This document shows, piece after piece, positions 1-8,357 of a stretch of DNA of 19,459 nt (position 1 is its first letter; each line of letters opens with the position of its first letter). The translations under genes were made by a program, and so were the position numbers. Origin of the DNA: SZUA-365 sp964635845 (lineage in GTDB: Bacteria > Bacteroidota > Ignavibacteria > SZUA-365); contig CAZWNO010000079.1 of NCBI GenBank assembly GCA_964635845.1, forward strand, positions 1 to 19,459, in the 5' to 3' direction. The notes below the pieces were generated by a model, which ran no database searches, had not been told where the DNA came from, and saw only the letters and a list, made by a program, of their open reading frames with translations.

Positions 1-298
1 GATGCGCCCTGACGAAAAGGGAGCGGTAGAAGCGGGGGAGCGCGAGGGCGAACAACGCGGTGAGGACGACCAGGACGACGTCCCAGGTCGCATGATCGAC
101 GTAGGGCAGACTGTCGAACGCGGAACGGGCGCGGGCGGCCTCGATGCCTCCGAGTAGGACCGCCGGGGGAGACAGCAGCAGCAAGTATCGCCTGCGAAGG
201 TGCCGGCGGAGCCGTTCGATGGGCGTCGTTTGTTCAGAAGGGTCTTCACGGGGACCGCCCGCGCCGGGGGTGCGGGTTTCGGGACGCAGCGCATTCAT
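1..298 (-). CDS. Unknown membrane protein, N-terminal part (runs off left edge)
   Basis: The minus strand is open from an ATG at 298 to the window edge, giving 99 codons without a stop. A very strong Shine-Dalgarno AGGAGG lies at about 304-309, just upstream of that ATG, so the start is well supported. The visible N-terminus begins MNALRPETRT and has a Pro/Gly/Thr-rich hydrophilic stretch of about 30 residues. A basic patch (RLRRHLRRRY) follows, then a hydrophobic segment near residues 38-55 and a second one near residues 78-95 (WDVVLVVLTALFALALP). The basic patch before the first helix suggests the N-terminus is cytoplasmic. I do not recognise the family, and the C-terminal part is missing. 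It is divergent from the receptor operon at 798, with about 500 bases of non-coding DNA between them. Confidence 0.72.
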   Translation of the reverse strand, partial: MNALRPETRTPGAGGPREDPSEQTTPIERLRRHLRRRYLLLLSPPAVLLGGIEAARARSAFDSLPYVDHATWDVVLVVLTALFALALPRFYRSLFVRAH

Positions 299-797
299 TC
301 GGCCTTTCCTCCTCTGGGAATGAAAGCGCGTAACATACGCAATCCCATGGATTTCCGCAGTCCCCTGTGCATCTATGAATGCAGCGAACTCTTCATTATT
401 TTGCGTTGACCCTCCGGGCAGTCTTATGCAGGAGAAAATCGCGAAGAACAACCTGTGCCGCGCTCCGGCGGTTTGGAAAGCAGATTGGAAAATCTGATAT
501 TGGGACGATGGATTAACCACCAGGTGCGAATGCGGATTTGTGTATGTTTTTCCCTTCTTCGGAACACCCCTATCATACGAGTGCGACCGCGCGGGCACAC
601 GGAAGATGCCACGCGCAATTCCGGCCTGCGGCAGACGTAACGCTTTTGCGGAATTCGTGTCTACCGTGGCAGAATGGCCTGCGTTTCACACTCTGACTGA
701 AAATCTTCGTGCTGATTGACATCTCTCGCATCTTCACGCGCCCATCATGAACTTGAGCTTTGCGATATTCTATAGCTTTAACCCATTGGAGGCTCGT
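299..797. other. Divergent intergenic region without a convincing gene
   Basis: About 500 bases separate the left-edge minus-strand gene from the receptor gene at 798. Short open frames occur on both strands but none has a ribosome site together with a recognisable protein. A small perfect hairpin lies at 481-496 (CAGATT, GGAA loop, AATCTG). Near the receptor gene, TTG at 753-755 is followed after 17 bases by TAGCTTTA at 773-780, which loosely resembles the Bacteroidetes -33/-7 promoter pattern. It would leave a leader of only a few bases before the ribosome site, so it is weak. A TTGACA at 716-721 has no matching -10 box at normal spacing. Confidence 0.5.
786..792 (+). promoter_or_regulatory. 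Ribosome binding site that sets the receptor start at 798
   Basis: TTGGAGG ends five bases before ATG 798. The same reading frame is open further upstream to an ATG at 747. Only the 798 start combines this ribosome site with an immediate signal peptide (MHKKLLLVLLPFLLLPA). Confidence 0.8.
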
Positions 798-3770
798 ATG
801 CACAAAAAGCTACTGCTCGTTCTGCTTCCATTTCTGCTTCTTCCCGCCATTGCCATGGCGCAGACGGGAAAAGTATCCGGAAAGGTCACGGATCTCGAAA
901 ACGGAGAACCCATGATCGGAGCGAACGTCATTGTGAACTCAGGCGGCACGACACGCGGTGCCGCCACGGACGCGAACGGCGGGTATGTCGTTCTGAACGT
1001 CCCGATTGGCAAGGTGACAATCACCGTCAGCTACATCGGCTACAAAACCATCACGATCGAGAACGTCCTCGTGCGTTCCAACGAAACTTCGGACAAGGAC
1101 GTCCAGCTTCCTTCCGACGCCCTCAAGGTGGAAGGAGAGGTGGTGATCGTTGCCCAGAAACCGCTGGTCGACAAGAATGTGACCAACAGCAAACAGACCG
1201 TGACTCAGGAGGACATCGAGAACATGCCTGTCCGCGGCGTCGAAGGCATCACCGCGCTCCAGGCCGGTGTGGTTTCCTCCGGGGACGGACTGCACGTTCG
1301 CGGCAGCCGTGCCGACGGGACGACGTACATCGTGAACGGCATGCCGGTGAACAATCCACTGTACGGCGGCCGCTCCCTGACGGTCATCAGCAACGCAATC
1401 GCCGAGCAGAGCCTTCAGGCCGGAGGCTACTCGGCCGAGTTCGGGGGAGCCAACGGCGGACTGATCTCGACCACCACGCGCACGGGCGGACGCAAGATCC
1501 GCGCCGAGTTCGAGGCCTACACCGACAACTATCCCTGGGCTGATTACGGCGAGCGCACGCTCGGGACCTACAAGACCGGTACCAGCACGTATATCCTGAC
1601 TGCGGGCGGCCCCCTCTACGGTCCGGTGAAGTTTTTTATTGCAGGCCAGAACGGTTTCTCCCGCACTCCGACCGGAGGCTGGCGCGAGGACTACGACCTG
1701 ACGACGAAGTACGATGCGCTGCTCCGCGAGACCGATGCCCACCAGCTGCTCACTCCCGAGGAACAGGCTAAGCAAGGCATCTTCGATCCGCGCCTCGGAT
1801 CAGATGCCCAGAAGGTCGATTACCGCTTCCCGGGAGGATTATTCCTCAACGCCGCCAGCGAGAGCTGGACGGTCAACGGCAACCTGACCTTCGACCTCAA
1901 TCCGATCAACCTGCGCGTCGACGGATCCTATGCCTACGGAAATAGCCGCGACGGTGCAGGTCTGACCACGCAGCTGGCCGAGCGGCGCGCGGGAATGAAC
2001 CTGAGCGAAAATTACAGCGTGAACGCGAAGTTCACGCATCTGCTCAGTCCCGCGACATTTTATGAACTCTATCTGGGCTACATGGGCACCTTCGGCATCG
2101 CGATGGATCCCGATCTGCAGCATAACATCTTCGGGTATGGCGATTCCGTCGCCAACGCCGCCTTCGGTTACCATTTCCTCTCCGACGGCATCCCCGAGCA
2201 GCCGATCACGGCCTTCGGCGCGAGCTTCTATCCCTTCGGCTATCCCCTCGGTGCGAGTTACGGGAAAGAGCGCTTCAATTCCATCCAGGGCAAGATCAAC
2301 TTCGTGCACCAGATCGGCCGCACGCATGAAATCAAGACAGGCGGTGAATTCACGCGCTACTCGATCCGCAGCTTCGGCATCGACGCCTTCGGACTCGCTT
2401 CCTACGTCCGGTACAATCCCGATGCGACAACCCTGCAGATTGCAGGCTCGGCCGGGACGAACAATTACGGATACGATTATTACGGCGGCAAGGCGGACGA
2501 CGACGAGAACGGTCCGAAGGAACCTGTGTTCGCGTCCTTCTACGCCCTCGACAAGATCGAACTCGAGGATCTCGTCATCAACCTCGGTCTGCGCTACGAC
2601 TACATCAACACGAACTCGAAGGAATTCGTGAATCCGCAGAACATCAAGTTCACCTCCGACGGTCTCATCGACCAGAGCCCGGAGAACCTGAAGGACGTGG
2701 CTGCGTCGAAAACCGTCAGCCCCCGCATCGGTTTCTCTTTCCCCGTGACCGATCAGACCGTGTTCTACGCACAGTATGGCGTATTCGTACAGCAGTCGCG
2801 TCTGCGCAATATCTATCTCGGCACGGCGACGATGTCGTCCCAGATCAAGGGCGGCTATTTCACCGCGAGTCCCGTCGGCTTCGGTCTGCGTCCGGAAAAG
2901 ACCATCCAGTACGATTTCGGCTTCCGCCAGCAGATCGGCGAGAATCTCGCGTTCGACATCAACGCTTTCTACAAGGATATCCGCGATCAGATCCAGCAGC
3001 GCCAGGTCACCGCGGAATTCGGAGCCGAGCATCCGGCATACCAGGCATGGGTCAACGGCGACTTCGCGACGACGACGGGTGTCTCGCTCAACATTCAGCT
3101 GCGCCGCACCGAGCGCGTCCAGGTGCAGGCCAACTACACGTACAGCGATGCCCGCGGCACGGGCTCGAGCCCCTCGGGAAGCTGGCGCGCACTCTGGCAG
3201 TCGCCGACCGAGACGCCGTACCTGCCGAAGTATCCGATGACGCTCGACTTCGACCAGACGCACCGCGGCTCGATCAACCTCGACTACCGCTTCGGAATGG
3301 ATGACGGTCCCGAGCTTTTCGGCGCGCGGATCCTCGAGCGCTTCGGTCTCAACCTGCTTTTCCAGTTCAACAGCGGCTCACCCTATACCCGCGTCAACGA
3401 GTTCAGTTTCGGCGACCGCCGCGTGCCGATCGAAGCCATCAACGCCTCGCGCACACCGTGGTACTTCATGGTCGACGGCCGTTTCGACAAGACCGTGACC
3501 ATCGGACCGCTCGATGTGAACTTCTACATCTGGGTGACGAACCTCCTGAATATCAAGAACGTCACGGGAGTCTACGCGACATCCGGTTCCGCCGAGGACA
3601 ACAACTTCCTCTCCACGGATGAAGGGCAGACGCGCATCGCGAACTACGCGACCTACGGCGACGTGTTCGCGGAACTCTATCAGGACTTCTACTACCAGCA
3701 GGTGCTCATGAACGCCGGCGTGTACTCCGCGCCGCGCCGACTGATTTTCGGCGTGCGGATGAATTTTTAA
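798..3770 (+). CDS. TonB-dependent outer-membrane receptor with N-terminal carboxypeptidase-regulatory domain
   Basis: This 990-residue protein has a signal peptide at residues 1-21 (MHKKLLLVLL..., cleavage near AMAQ). A carboxypeptidase-regulatory-like beta-sandwich follows at about 24-105 (GKVTDLENGEPMIGANV, then TDANGGYVVLNVP and YIGYK). EVVIVAQ at 114-120 looks like a TonB box. The plug domain spans about 127-232, with DIENMP, LHVRGSRADGTTYIVNGMP and GGYSAEFGGANGGLIS. The remainder is a 22-strand-type barrel ending in an aromatic-rich strand with terminal Phe (RRLIFGVRMNF), the usual outer-membrane insertion signal. The family imports a ligand through the outer membrane using TonB energy; the ligand cannot be read from sequence. 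The domain order is that of SusC-like receptors, but no SusD follows. The next gene encodes a secreted T9SS-type protein 42 bases downstream and a PorV-like barrel comes after, so the three probably form one operon. Confidence 0.9.
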   Translation: MHKKLLLVLLPFLLLPAIAMAQTGKVSGKVTDLENGEPMIGANVIVNSGGTTRGAATDANGGYVVLNVPIGKVTITVSYIGYKTITIENVLVRSNETSDKDVQLPSDALKVEGEVVIVAQKPLVDKNVTNSKQTVTQEDIENMPVRGVEGITALQAGVVSSGDGLHVRGSRADGTTYIVNGMPVNNPLYGGRSLTVISNAIAEQSLQAGGYSAEFGGANGGLISTTTRTGGRKIRAEFEAYTDNYPWADYGERTLGTYKTGTSTYILTAGGPLYGPVKFFIAGQNGFSRTPTGGWREDYDLTTKYDALLRETDAHQLLTPEEQAKQGIFDPRLGSDAQKVDYRFPGGLFLNAASESWTVNGNLTFDLNPINLRVDGSYAYGNSRDGAGLTTQLAERRAGMNLSENYSVNAKFTHLLSPATFYELYLGYMGTFGIAMDPDLQHNIFGYGDSVANAAFGYHFLSDGIPEQPITAFGASFYPFGYPLGASYGKERFNSIQGKINFVHQIGRTHEIKTGGEFTRYSIRSFGIDAFGLASYVRYNPDATTLQIAGSAGTNNYGYDYYGGKADDDENGPKEPVFASFYALDKIELEDLVINLGLRYDYINTNSKEFVNPQNIKFTSDGLIDQSPENLKDVAASKTVSPRIGFSFPVTDQTVFYAQYGVFVQQSRLRNIYLGTATMSSQIKGGYFTASPVGFGLRPEKTIQYDFGFRQQIGENLAFDINAFYKDIRDQIQQRQVTAEFGAEHPAYQAWVNGDFATTTGVSLNIQLRRTERVQVQANYTYSDARGTGSSPSGSWRALWQSPTETPYLPKYPMTLDFDQTHRGSINLDYRFGMDDGPELFGARILERFGLNLLFQFNSGSPYTRVNEFSFGDRRVPIEAINASRTPWYFMVDGRFDKTVTIGPLDVNFYIWVTNLLNIKNVTGVYATSGSAEDNNFLSTDEGQTRIANYATYGDVFAELYQDFYYQQVLMNAGVYSAPRRLIFGVRMNF

Positions 3771-3799
3771 CCAGTGTCTATCGGCAGAACAAGAATGTT

Positions 3800-3806
3800 G
3801 GAGAAG
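3800..3806 (+). promoter_or_regulatory. Ribosome binding site that sets the start at 3813
   Basis: GGAGAAG ends six bases before ATG 3813. The frame stays open upstream to GTG 3774 and ATG 3795, but neither has a ribosome site. Starting at 3813 places the signal peptide at the very N-terminus. Confidence 0.7.
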
Positions 3807-3812
3807 AAATAC

Positions 3813-6800
3813 ATGAACAGGACATCACGTTTCATTATCCCTCTGCTGCTTCTGGCGCTGGTGGTACCGGCTTTCGCAGAATCACCCGAGAGAGGCGAGA
3901 AGGATCCTTCGCTGTCAAAGGACACGAAGAACGACCAGTGGGATTTCATTTCCGTGAACAACTGCCTTATGTGGCTGTCGAACAACGGCCGCATGGCGCA
4001 TAATCCGCTCTCCGACGGCTCCGGTTTCGAGTGGCCGAACGGCAGCGCGAAATACGTCATTTTCACCGACGGCATCGTCTGGGGCGGTGTGGTCCAGGGC
4101 GATATACGCGTCGGTGGTGCGACCTATAACGCCGGTCTCGCGGCCGGCCCGATCAGTCCCGACGGAACGCAGTCGGACCCGAACGATCCTGCCAATCGCA
4201 TCTTCAAGATCCGCAAGGTCGACGCACGCGGCCTGGCCGACCTCGAGGCCGCATTCCAGGTGCAGATGCGCACGGACTACGAAGAGTGGCCCATACAGCT
4301 CGGTGCGCCGTGGGTGGACAAGAACGGCAACGGGATCTACGAACCGGATTTCGATGAATTTCTCGAAGTCGGGTACGCGGATTGTCTTTCCGATACGCCG
4401 ATGCTCCCCGGTGACGAGACCCTGTGGTTCGTCTCGAACGATCTCGATCCCCGCCGCGTACGCGATCTGTACGGATCGCCGTCCATCGGTCTCGAGCTGC
4501 ATACCCTCGTATGGGCCTACAGCCAGACTGGTCCGCTGTCCAACATGGTGTTCACGAAATACACGGTCATCAACAAGGGGACCGAAGATCTCGAGCAGGC
4601 CTACTTCTCGAAGTGGTCCGATCCCGATCTCGGCGATGCATGGGACGACTTCGTCGGCATCGACACGACGCTCAGCCTCGGCTACGTGTACAACGGATTG
4701 GCCAAGGACGAAACCTACGGCATTCCTCCCGCGGCGGGATATGATTTCTTCCAGGGTCCCATCGTCGAAAGCCCGGGTGACTCGGCAGTGTGGAATTTCG
4801 GATACCGGAGAGGATACAAGAACCTTCCGGTTTCCACATTTGCGTTCTACATCAACGGAAGTTCGATCTACAATGATCCCGATCTGAAGAGGCCCACCGG
4901 AGCGGGGCAGATGTACTGGTACCAGCTCGGCCGCCTCTGGAACGGAAGCCGCTACATGGATCCGACGACCGGCAACAACGTCACGGTCTGCCTCGCAGGC
5001 GATCCGTTAACGGGTGAAGGCTGGATCGACGGCATCGTCTCGAGTCCGGGCGACCGGCGCTTCCTGATGACCGCCGGCCCGTTCACCCTGGCCGTCGGCG
5101 ATACGCAGGAGGTCGTGGTATCCTCCATCGTCGCGCAGGGCTCCGATCGCCTCAGCAGCCTGAAGGTGCTGAAGTTCTACGACAAATTCGCGCAGATCGC
5201 GTTCGACAATAATTTCGATCTTCCCAAGGCTCCGCCGGCACCGCAGGTCAACGTGTCGCTGCTCCCGAAACGGGTGATTCTCAACTGGGGTGATCCGAAG
5301 CAGATCGCCCGCATCGAGAATCACTACATGCGCGGATACCGATTCCAGGGATACAACGTCTACCAGTTCCCGAGCGGAAGTTCCACGCTCGAGGAAGGCA
5401 TCCGCCTGGCGACCTACGATGTAACGGACGGCGTCGCGGTGATTTTCGACGAGGTCATCGACGTCCAGTCGGGCATCGTGCTGCAGATGCCCGCGCAGTA
5501 CGGCACCGACGGCGGAGTTGTCCGCATGTACGACATCACGAAGGATGTCCTGACGGATCGTCCCCTCGTCAACAACCAGCCGTATTACTTCGCGGTGACG
5601 GCGTACGCCTACAATGACAATCCTGATGCGACGCCGCGCCAGCTCGAGTCCACGCCGACCATCATCGAGGTCCGGCCCCAGGTGACCGATCCCGGTTGGC
5701 GCCACGGTGACAAGGTCGACGACCATGTTCCCGTCACGCACATCACCGGCCAGTCTGCCGGCTATGTGGATGTCGTCATCGTCGATCCCATGGAGGTAAC
5801 GGGCGACACCTACGAGGTGACATTCAGTTCGCTCGGCCAGGTCGATACCACCTATGACCACGACCTGGACGGTCTCATCGACGAACGCCGGGTCGAAGAC
5901 AATTACGGCGCCTGGACGCTGCGCAATGTGACGAAGGACCAAGTCCTCCTCGATCGCAATCAGTCCATGGAGGGTCTGAACAAGGAGTTCTACCTGTTGG
6001 ACGGATTCAAGATCGGCGTCAGCGGCACGGGGTTCTACAGCCAGTTCAACAAGGAAGGCTTCGACATCGGCGAACCGCGGGAAAATCATGACGAGATCCT
6101 GCGCATCGACTGGGAGGGCGGACCGGAAGTCTTCGAGGGCCACGAGTCCACCAAGGGTGTCGGCGGGTATTCCTGGCAGCTCGGCTACACCTCCTCGACG
6201 ACCGGTGCCAGGGCGGGACAGTTCGGCAGTTCGATTAAGGGCTACGACGTCAAGAAGGTCGTAGAAATCCGTTTCGACACGACGAAGAAATCCAAGGGCT
6301 ATCTGTACCTCCGCGGTACCCGCCCCACATTCGGATACATTGGATACTTTGAATCGCCTATCCAGGTGTGGGACGTGACCAATGCGGATCCGACCAAGCA
6401 TGTACAGCTGCAATACGCATGGATCGAATCGATGAACCAGCCGGGCAATAATCGGAAGTACAATCCGACCGCAAACCTCGACGATCACGAGCGGTTGTTC
6501 ATCATCGACGCCCCGTACAGCGACACGCCGAATCCCGTGTGGGCCGATCCAAGCTTCAGCCTGCAGGAGCGCGGCAGCGAGATACCGATCCTGTACTGGG
6601 GCTGGTATCTGCTCAAGCAGCAGTACGCGGGCCTACCCCAGGCCTGGCGCAACGGCAGCCTGTACCGCATCACCCCGAACGCCCCCTTCGGCGCGGAAGA
6701 CAAGTTCGTCTTCACAACCGTGCCGCCTTATTACAAGGACGAGGTGGCAAAGCAGGACATCACGCAGATCAACGTCTTCCCGAATCCTTACTACGGTTCC

Positions 6801-7079
6801 AATAAACGCGAACGCAACAAATACCAGCGCTTCGTTACTTTCAATCACCTTCCGTCGCGCGCGAAATTCAAGATCTACACGGTTTCCGGCATACTTCTCC
6901 GCTCGTTCGAGAAACCGGATGACGGTACGCAGTACGCCACCTGGGATCTCCAGAACGACAACGGTCTCCCCGTGGCAAGCGGATTGTACTACATCCACAT
7001 CGATATGCCCGAATTGGGCGTGGAGAAGATCCTCAAACTTGCCGTGGTCACGGAAACCCAGTTCCTCGATCGCATCTGA
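3813..7079 (+). CDS. Large secreted protein with C-terminal T9SS-type (FlgD-like) sorting domain
   Basis: This 1088-residue protein has a signal peptide at about 1-24 (MNRTSRFIIPLLLLALVVPAFA). The N-terminal region carries NNGRMAHNP, GFEWPNGSAKYVIFTDG and VGGATYNAGL, which I recall as a recurring module in secreted proteins of Ignavibacteria-like and Marinimicrobia-like genomes (memory, not a search). Two Asp-rich loops resemble Ca2+-binding EF-hand or thrombospondin-3 loops: DKNGNGIYEPD at residue 169 and DHDLDGLIDE at 682. A fibronectin-III-like segment starts near 475 (PPAPQVNVSLLPKRVILNW). The C-terminus from about 985 is a typical FlgD/T9SS sorting domain: NVFPNPYYG, then KIYTVSGILLRSF, WDLQNDNGLPVASGLYYIHI and KILKLAVV. 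It probably crosses the outer membrane by T9SS and stays on the surface. Its place between a TonB receptor and a PorV-like barrel suggests a surface partner of the receptor. No enzymatic motif is seen. Confidence 0.82.
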   Translation: MNRTSRFIIPLLLLALVVPAFAESPERGEKDPSLSKDTKNDQWDFISVNNCLMWLSNNGRMAHNPLSDGSGFEWPNGSAKYVIFTDGIVWGGVVQGDIRVGGATYNAGLAAGPISPDGTQSDPNDPANRIFKIRKVDARGLADLEAAFQVQMRTDYEEWPIQLGAPWVDKNGNGIYEPDFDEFLEVGYADCLSDTPMLPGDETLWFVSNDLDPRRVRDLYGSPSIGLELHTLVWAYSQTGPLSNMVFTKYTVINKGTEDLEQAYFSKWSDPDLGDAWDDFVGIDTTLSLGYVYNGLAKDETYGIPPAAGYDFFQGPIVESPGDSAVWNFGYRRGYKNLPVSTFAFYINGSSIYNDPDLKRPTGAGQMYWYQLGRLWNGSRYMDPTTGNNVTVCLAGDPLTGEGWIDGIVSSPGDRRFLMTAGPFTLAVGDTQEVVVSSIVAQGSDRLSSLKVLKFYDKFAQIAFDNNFDLPKAPPAPQVNVSLLPKRVILNWGDPKQIARIENHYMRGYRFQGYNVYQFPSGSSTLEEGIRLATYDVTDGVAVIFDEVIDVQSGIVLQMPAQYGTDGGVVRMYDITKDVLTDRPLVNNQPYYFAVTAYAYNDNPDATPRQLESTPTIIEVRPQVTDPGWRHGDKVDDHVPVTHITGQSAGYVDVVIVDPMEVTGDTYEVTFSSLGQVDTTYDHDLDGLIDERRVEDNYGAWTLRNVTKDQVLLDRNQSMEGLNKEFYLLDGFKIGVSGTGFYSQFNKEGFDIGEPRENHDEILRIDWEGGPEVFEGHESTKGVGGYSWQLGYTSSTTGARAGQFGSSIKGYDVKKVVEIRFDTTKKSKGYLYLRGTRPTFGYIGYFESPIQVWDVTNADPTKHVQLQYAWIESMNQPGNNRKYNPTANLDDHERLFIIDAPYSDTPNPVWADPSFSLQERGSEIPILYWGWYLLKQQYAGLPQAWRNGSLYRITPNAPFGAEDKFVFTTVPPYYKDEVAKQDITQINVFPNPYYGSNKRERNKYQRFVTFNHLPSRAKFKIYTVSGILLRSFEKPDDGTQYATWDLQNDNGLPVASGLYYIHIDMPELGVEKILKLAVVTETQFLDRI

Positions 7080-7129
7080 TCCGGGGTACAGGACTTGATT
7101 TCGTTTATGAACATGAATGAAAGAAATAT

Positions 7130-7134
7130 AGGAG
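7130..7134 (+). promoter_or_regulatory. Ribosome binding site that sets the start at 7143
   Basis: AGGAG ends eight bases before ATG 7143. The frame extends upstream to TTG 7095 and ATGs in between, but only 7143 combines this site with an immediate signal peptide. Confidence 0.7.
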
Positions 7135-7142
7135 TAAAACTC

Positions 7143-8198
7143 ATGCGCATCAGTCCAAGGTATATTGCAGCGGCGCTCCTCCTTGCGTTCGCCCTGACAG
7201 GATCGGTGGCTGTTGCCGGCGGCGGAAACAAGGAAGGTACGGCGGCTGCGGATCAGCTGCTCGTCCCCGTCGGTGCGAGGGGCATTGCCCTTGGCAGTGC
7301 CTACACGGCCGGCCTGACCGGTATCGAAGCGATCTACTACAATCCTGCGGGGCTTTCCGGAACGATCCACGGTGTCGAGGTGATGTTCTCGCAGATGAAC
7401 GGTCTCGACAACGAAGACGGCATCAGCTACTTCGGACTCGGCACCAACTTCGAGGGCTTCGGCAACGTGGCGCTCTCCGTGAAATCCTTTTCCTTCGGCG
7501 ACATCCTGATCACCGATGAGCGCCAGGTCGACGGTACCGGCGCGGTGTATACACCGACGATCCTGACGCTCGGTCTGACCTATTCCCGCGCCCTGACGGA
7601 CCGCATCCGGGCCGGCGTGACGGCGAACCTCATCTCGGAAGAGCTCGATCGCGTCTCCGCGAGCGGCTTCGCGTTCGATGTCGGTGTCCAGTATTCCGGC
7701 CTCGCCGGTTTCGACGGACTCGAACTCGGCGTGACCCTGCGCCACCTCGGCGGCAACATGAAGTACGAAGGTCCCGGTCTTCTGCGCACCGTCAACGAAG
7801 TCGGATCCGACCGCACGGGACAGCTGCTGAAAATCGAATCGGCCGGCTTCCAGCTTCCGACATCGCTGGAGATCGGCCTCGCATACAAGCACAGCATTTC
7901 CGAGATTCATGATGTGCTCGTCATGACCTCGTTCGAGAACAACAACTATCTCACCGACCAGTATCGCGTGGGCGTCGAATACCTCTTCAACAAGTTTCTC
8001 GCGCTGCGCGGTTCGTACAGCATCGCGGGCAACGAGAAGATGGATTATGAAAACGAGACGGGATATCTCTACGGTCCGGCCTTCGGCATCGGATTGCAGC
8101 AGTGGGCCGGCAATGTGAAGCTGTACCTCGATTACGCATACCGGACGCGCGATGTCTTCGGCGGACAGCATGTCGTAGCCCTGAAAATCGGCTTCTAG
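7143..8198 (+). CDS. PorV/PorQ-family outer-membrane barrel protein
   Basis: This 351-residue protein has a signal peptide at 1-26 (MRISPRYIAAALLLAFALTG, cleavage near AVA-GG). The mature N-terminus carries the PorV/PorQ (UPF0164-like) hallmark, LLVPVGARGIALGSAYTA followed by AIYYNPAGLSG. The rest alternates short amphipathic strands and turns and ends in VVALKIGF, a barrel-type terminal Phe. Family members are FadL-like outer-membrane barrels. PorV itself is the T9SS shuttle that carries exported substrates to the attachment complex, while other paralogues have unknown jobs. The gene lies 63 bases after the T9SS-type secreted protein and is followed at once by a terminator, so it is the last gene of the receptor operon. 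A dedicated role in delivering or holding the adjacent secreted protein is inference. Confidence 0.83.
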   Translation: MRISPRYIAAALLLAFALTGSVAVAGGGNKEGTAAADQLLVPVGARGIALGSAYTAGLTGIEAIYYNPAGLSGTIHGVEVMFSQMNGLDNEDGISYFGLGTNFEGFGNVALSVKSFSFGDILITDERQVDGTGAVYTPTILTLGLTYSRALTDRIRAGVTANLISEELDRVSASGFAFDVGVQYSGLAGFDGLELGVTLRHLGGNMKYEGPGLLRTVNEVGSDRTGQLLKIESAGFQLPTSLEIGLAYKHSISEIHDVLVMTSFENNNYLTDQYRVGVEYLFNKFLALRGSYSIAGNEKMDYENETGYLYGPAFGIGLQQWAGNVKLYLDYAYRTRDVFGGQHVVALKIGF

Positions 8199-8221
8199 TC
8201 TCCATCCCGGACGATTCATCC

Positions 8222-8256
8222 TCCCCCGCAGTGGTCCGCCGCTGCGGGGGATTTTT
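8222..8256 (+). terminator. Rho-independent terminator of the receptor operon
   Basis: A perfect nine-base-pair GC-rich stem, CCCCCGCAG (8223-8231) with CTGCGGGGG (8242-8250), can be extended by a T-A pair at its base. It is followed directly by ATTTTTATT. It starts 24 bases after the stop codon of the PorV-like gene. Confidence 0.9.
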
Positions 8257-8264
8257 ATTGTCCT

Positions 8265-8320
8265 GGACATAGGATATAGGATATAGGATATAGGAAATAG
8301 GACATAGGACATTGGACATC
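8265..8320. repeat. Tandem heptamer array, eight units of GGAYATA type
   Basis: Eight consecutive 7-bp units begin at 8265: GGACATA, three copies of GGATATA, GGAAATA, GGACATA, GGACATT and GGACATC. The array then decays into GGATCGA. It lies in the 160-bp gap between the operon terminator and the isomerase gene at 8358. Because seven is not a multiple of three, any reading through it gives a 7-residue periodic peptide, which is a by-product. Its role is unknown. Its proximity to the downstream start means that a change in copy number could alter promoter geometry. Confidence 0.92.
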
Positions 8321-8345
8321 GGATCGATCTCGATCGCAGGCTTCG

Positions 8346-8351
8346 TATATT
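8346..8351 (+). promoter_or_regulatory. Candidate -10 box for a leaderless isomerase mRNA
   Basis: TATATT at 8346-8351 is identical to the -10 box of the nearby tRNA promoter. It ends six bases before ATG 8358, so transcription would start at or next to the initiation codon. No Shine-Dalgarno lies in front of that ATG and no good -35 box is seen at 17 bases. The call is tentative. Confidence 0.35.
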
Positions 8352-8357
8352 ATCCGC

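Noticed and set aside
427..498. A possible 23-codon small gene starting at ATG 427
   Set aside because: There is no ribosome site before the ATG and no recognisable peptide. Its end coincides with a small hairpin.
716..748. TTGACA at 716 as the -35 box of the receptor promoter
   Set aside because: No acceptable -10 box occurs 15-19 bases downstream; the nearest AT-rich hexamers are too far away.
1839..3263. A 474-codon minus-strand open frame inside the receptor gene
   Set aside because: It is antisense to a continuous TonB-receptor barrel and has no ribosome site or family signature.
5007..6488. A 493-codon minus-strand open frame inside the secreted protein gene
   Set aside because: It mirrors the codon bias of the plus-strand gene and has no motif.
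8265..8320. The heptamer array as a CRISPR-like or protein-coding repeat
   Set aside because: Units are only 7 bp with no spacers, and seven is not a multiple of three, so any peptide from it is incidental.
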